Shown piece after piece: positions 13,385-13,621 of a stretch of DNA of 13,621 nt (position 1 is its first letter; each line of letters starts with the position of its first letter). The translations under genes and the position numbers were made by a program. The DNA is taken from positions 1 to 13,621 of the forward strand of contig JAZUQN010000196.1 of NCBI GenBank assembly GCA_045605745.1. The letters run 5' to 3'. The notes under the pieces were generated by a model. It searched no databases. It saw only the letters and a list, made by a program, of their open reading frames with translations, and was not told where the DNA came from. Source of the DNA: SIG710 sp045605745. GTDB lineage: Bacteria > Bacillota > Clostridia > Oscillospirales > CAG-272.

Positions 13385-13463
13385 TTATCTCACATATATC
13401 TTTTCCTTAAGCCCATATTCATTGGCACCATCGGTGCGAAATTTGTAGATATATACGAGATAA
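13385..13463 (+). repeat. Nested inverted repeat between abiEii and abiH
   Basis: The arms 13385-13400 and 13448-13463 are complementary at 14 of 16 positions: TTATCTC pairs with GAGATAA, then a 2-base mismatch, then ATATATC pairs with GATATAT. The 47-base interior contains a perfect hairpin GCACC/GGTGC (13425-13429 with 13433-13437). No T run follows, so it is not a standard terminator. The left arm begins TGTTATC, the heptamer shared with the abiE operator copies. Confidence 0.6.
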
Positions 13464-13482
13464 AACAGATAGGATGTAAGAA

Positions 13483-13621
13483 ATGAACATTACTTTTTTA
13501 ATTGGCAATGGTTTTGATCTAAACCTTAAATTAAATACACGATACTCTGATTTTTATAAATACTATATTAAAAATGATCCTAAAGATTTACTCTCTAAAT
13601 CCATAAAAGAAGATTATGAAA
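13483..13621 (+). CDS. AbiH-family abortive infection protein, N-terminal part (3' truncated by window)
   Basis: The frame opens at ATG 13483, with AGGA at 13471-13474, and runs off the window after 46 codons. The opening NITFLIGNGFDLNLKLNTRY followed by SDFYKYY is the characteristic N-terminus of AbiH-type abortive-infection proteins, where IGNGFDL leads into a helix with the Y-S-D-F-Y pattern. The biochemical activity of the family is not well established to my knowledge. It is separated from abiEii by about 100 bases with a nested inverted repeat and no clear promoter of its own, so it may be partly read from the abiE promoter. Only the N-terminus can be judged. Confidence 0.78.
   Translation, partial: MNITFLIGNGFDLNLKLNTRYSDFYKYYIKNDPKDLLSKSIKEDYE

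Noticed and set aside
13407..13416. TTAAGCCCAT as a further copy of the TTAAGCCAAT repeats near 10086-10190, perhaps island att sites
   Set aside because: The match is short, imperfect and set in unrelated flanks; chance is sufficient in A/T-rich DNA.

Overview
The window reads as chromosome of a low-GC Gram-positive bacterium, most likely a Clostridia-class Bacillota (inference). The reasons are strong GGAGG ribosome binding sites, several TTG starts, consensus sigma-A promoters, and the mix of an FtsEX cluster with a CdaR/PucR-type regulator. All genes I accept are on the + strand.

Layout. The first 408 bases are the 3' end of a Gfo/Idh/MocA-type oxidoreductase, closed by a terminator hairpin. 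An approximately 535-base gene-free stretch follows. It holds a large imperfect inverted repeat with two competing folds (465-572) and a perfect sigma-A promoter (839-867) for rsmE (16S rRNA m3U methyltransferase) and a downstream eight-helix membrane protein. A CdaR/PucR-type regulator (2561-3646) stands between two non-coding gaps, the second of which contains another switch-like inverted repeat.

A tight six-gene cluster runs from 3838 to 10033: ftsE, ftsX, a coiled-coil LytM/M23 endopeptidase, a membrane-anchored S41 C-terminal processing protease, greA and lysS. Gaps are under 35 bp and ftsE/ftsX overlap. The first four make a coherent envelope module: an ABC-like signalling complex, its probable peptidoglycan hydrolase partner and a processing protease. 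greA and lysS are housekeeping genes at the tail.

After lysS the character changes. Thr codons move from mostly ACA to mostly ACC, intergenic regions are longer and full of hairpins and repeats, and the genes are accessory. They are a five-helix transglutaminase-like protein whose ribosome binding site directly abuts a terminator-like hairpin, a 98-residue unknown protein preceded by three 13-bp repeats at an exact 33-bp period, a complete AbiEi/AbiEii type IV toxin-antitoxin pair, and the first 46 codons of an AbiH-family abortive-infection gene. This 3' third looks like the edge of a defence island.

The signals most worth follow-up are the perfect 12-bp inverted repeats bracketing the abiE promoter, the 33-bp-phased repeat array, the hairpin fused to the transglutaminase ribosome binding site, and the inverted-repeat leader between abiE and abiH. 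I see no tRNA, rRNA, CRISPR array or intact insertion sequence.
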